64,000 nt of DNA from Bradyrhizobium aeschynomenes (GTDB taxonomy: Bacteria > Pseudomonadota > Alphaproteobacteria > Rhizobiales > Xanthobacteraceae), in NCBI RefSeq assembly GCF_013178945.1, contig NZ_JABFDM010000001.1, positions 806,001 to 870,000 of the forward strand, given 5' to 3'. This document shows, piece after piece, positions 63,252 to 64,000 of the stretch. How positions within the stretch are numbered: the stretch's first letter is position 1; every line of letters begins with the position of its first letter. A program made the position numbers and the translations under genes. Under the pieces are notes generated by a model, which did no database searches, was not told the DNA's origin, and saw only the letters and a program-made list of their open reading frames with translations.

Positions 63252-64000
63252 TCTGCGGCCTCGGTGCGGGTGGTCATGCCTTCAAGCAGGTCGTTGAACT
63301 GGCGGGCACGCTGACGATAGGTGTGGTGCGCCAGGATGCGCTCGCGGCCGCGCTCGCCGATCTTGCGCGCTCGTTCGGGCGACAGTGCATCGAGATGGGC
63401 GGCGACGGCGGCGCCATCGGCGGCGACGAGGATCTCGCGGTCGGGCTCGAGAAAGAGATCGATGCCGTCCCATTGATCCGTGATCAGGCAGGCGCCGGCG
63501 CCGGCGGCCTCGAAGACGCGTGTCGGCGGCGAGAATCCGTAAGCCGCCATGCTGTCGCGATTGACGTTCAGGGTCGCGCGCGCCGAGCCGAAGAAGGCGT
63601 TGTGGTCGGCGGTCCCGACATGGCCGACGGCGCGGACGTTGGCGGGCATCGGCTTGTCGTGCCAGCCGGAGCCGCCGATCACGAAGCTCCGTTGCGGACA
63701 CCGGGCGGCCGCATCGATGAAGAACTTTTCGATGCGCGCCTCGCGATCGGGCAAGCGGTTGGCGAGCAAGTTGAGATCGGATGAGAAGTCGCCGCGCGGT
63801 GGCGCGGGATGATGAGTATCCGGATCGAGTGCATTGTAGATCGGCACACAGTCACGGGCGCCGGCGGCGCGATAGGCCTGCACGACGGGATCGCCGCCGC
63901 CATAGGTGAGCACCGCGTCATAGCGTGGAATGGCCTCGCGCAGATGATGCCGCGGATCGGCCGCGATGGCGTCCAGCGTTGCTGGCGCATCGACGTCCCA
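63248..64000 (-). CDS. CgeB-like glycosyltransferase, partial (cut by window end)
   Basis: The same family: NVNRDSMAAYGFSPPTRVFEAAGAGACLITD near the C-terminus (positions about 63470-63560). The frame stays open to 64000 (WDVDAPATLDAIA at the edge, equivalent to DIDTPVTLAQ in the neighbour), so the gene starts outside the window. At least 250 residues visible. Confidence 0.87.
   Translation of the reverse strand, partial: WDVDAPATLDAIAADPRHHLREAIPRYDAVLTYGGGDPVVQAYRAAGARDCVPIYNALDPDTHHPAPPRGDFSSDLNLLANRLPDREARIEKFFIDAAARCPQRSFVIGGSGWHDKPMPANVRAVGHVGTADHNAFFGSARATLNVNRDSMAAYGFSPPTRVFEAAGAGACLITDQWDGIDLFLEPDREILVAADGAAVAAHLDALSPERARKIGERGRERILAHHTYRQRARQFNDLLEGMTTRTEAAE

Overview
The window reads as chromosome of a high-GC alphaproteobacterium, most like Bradyrhizobium. 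That is an inference from the mix of TIGR02301, SRAP, NudK-type, split transketolase/TRAP and CgeB-type genes and from codon use; no marker gene fixes the species. Both edges carry ordinary core genes: two small conserved proteins, Nudix hydrolases, an SRAP peptidase, a GNAT enzyme, an FAD-linked 2-hydroxyacid dehydrogenase and Sua5 on the left; a MarR regulator, a flavin monooxygenase, a frameshifted chemoreceptor, a DUF4142 protein and a sugar-nucleotide/glycosyltransferase operon on the right.

The centre is a 42.65 kb genomic island in the 3' end of tRNA-Pro(CGG). The intact tRNA is at 6526-6602. A perfect 49-bp copy of its 3' part recurs at 49208-49256, followed by what looks like the original tRNA terminator. 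A tyrosine recombinase lies at the tRNA end, with its last codons running antisense through the tRNA, and a small putative excisionase precedes it. A weaker copy of the same tRNA end at 56110-56148 suggests an older tandem insertion that carried the SDR/transketolase/TRAP module (49.5-56.1 kb).

The island has three zones. (1) 8.6-21.5 kb looks like defence: a Fic AMPylase with a frameshifted partner; a DUF2130 coiled-coil protein; an 890-aa RloC/PrrC-like ATPase with zinc hook and HEPN-type C-terminus; then a tight five-gene operon of exported SNase-type nuclease, 4-TM protein, vWA-like membrane protein, MotA-like protein and MotB/OmpA-like protein. That operon resembles Zorya in its two motor subunits but has different partners, and is my best candidate for an undescribed system. 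An AAA ATPase broken by frameshifts and an IS110 remnant follows. (2) 21.5-27.1 kb is an IS nest with one complete and one truncated IS66 element. (3) 27.3-46.9 kb is a metabolic cluster: GH3 acyl-acid amido synthetase, PhyH oxygenase, hydrolase, two D-2-hydroxyacid dehydrogenases, quinone oxidoreductase, enolase-superfamily enzyme, two SDRs, NHL protein, AMP ligase, methyltransferase-like protein, ACAD-fold flavoprotein, solitary EctC homologue, two exporters and two LysR regulators. It probably makes or modifies a small acyl or amide compound; the product is unknown. The right end (47.2-48.6 kb) is debris: IS21, relaxase, histidine kinase and GntR fragments, so the element is probably a decayed integrative conjugative element.
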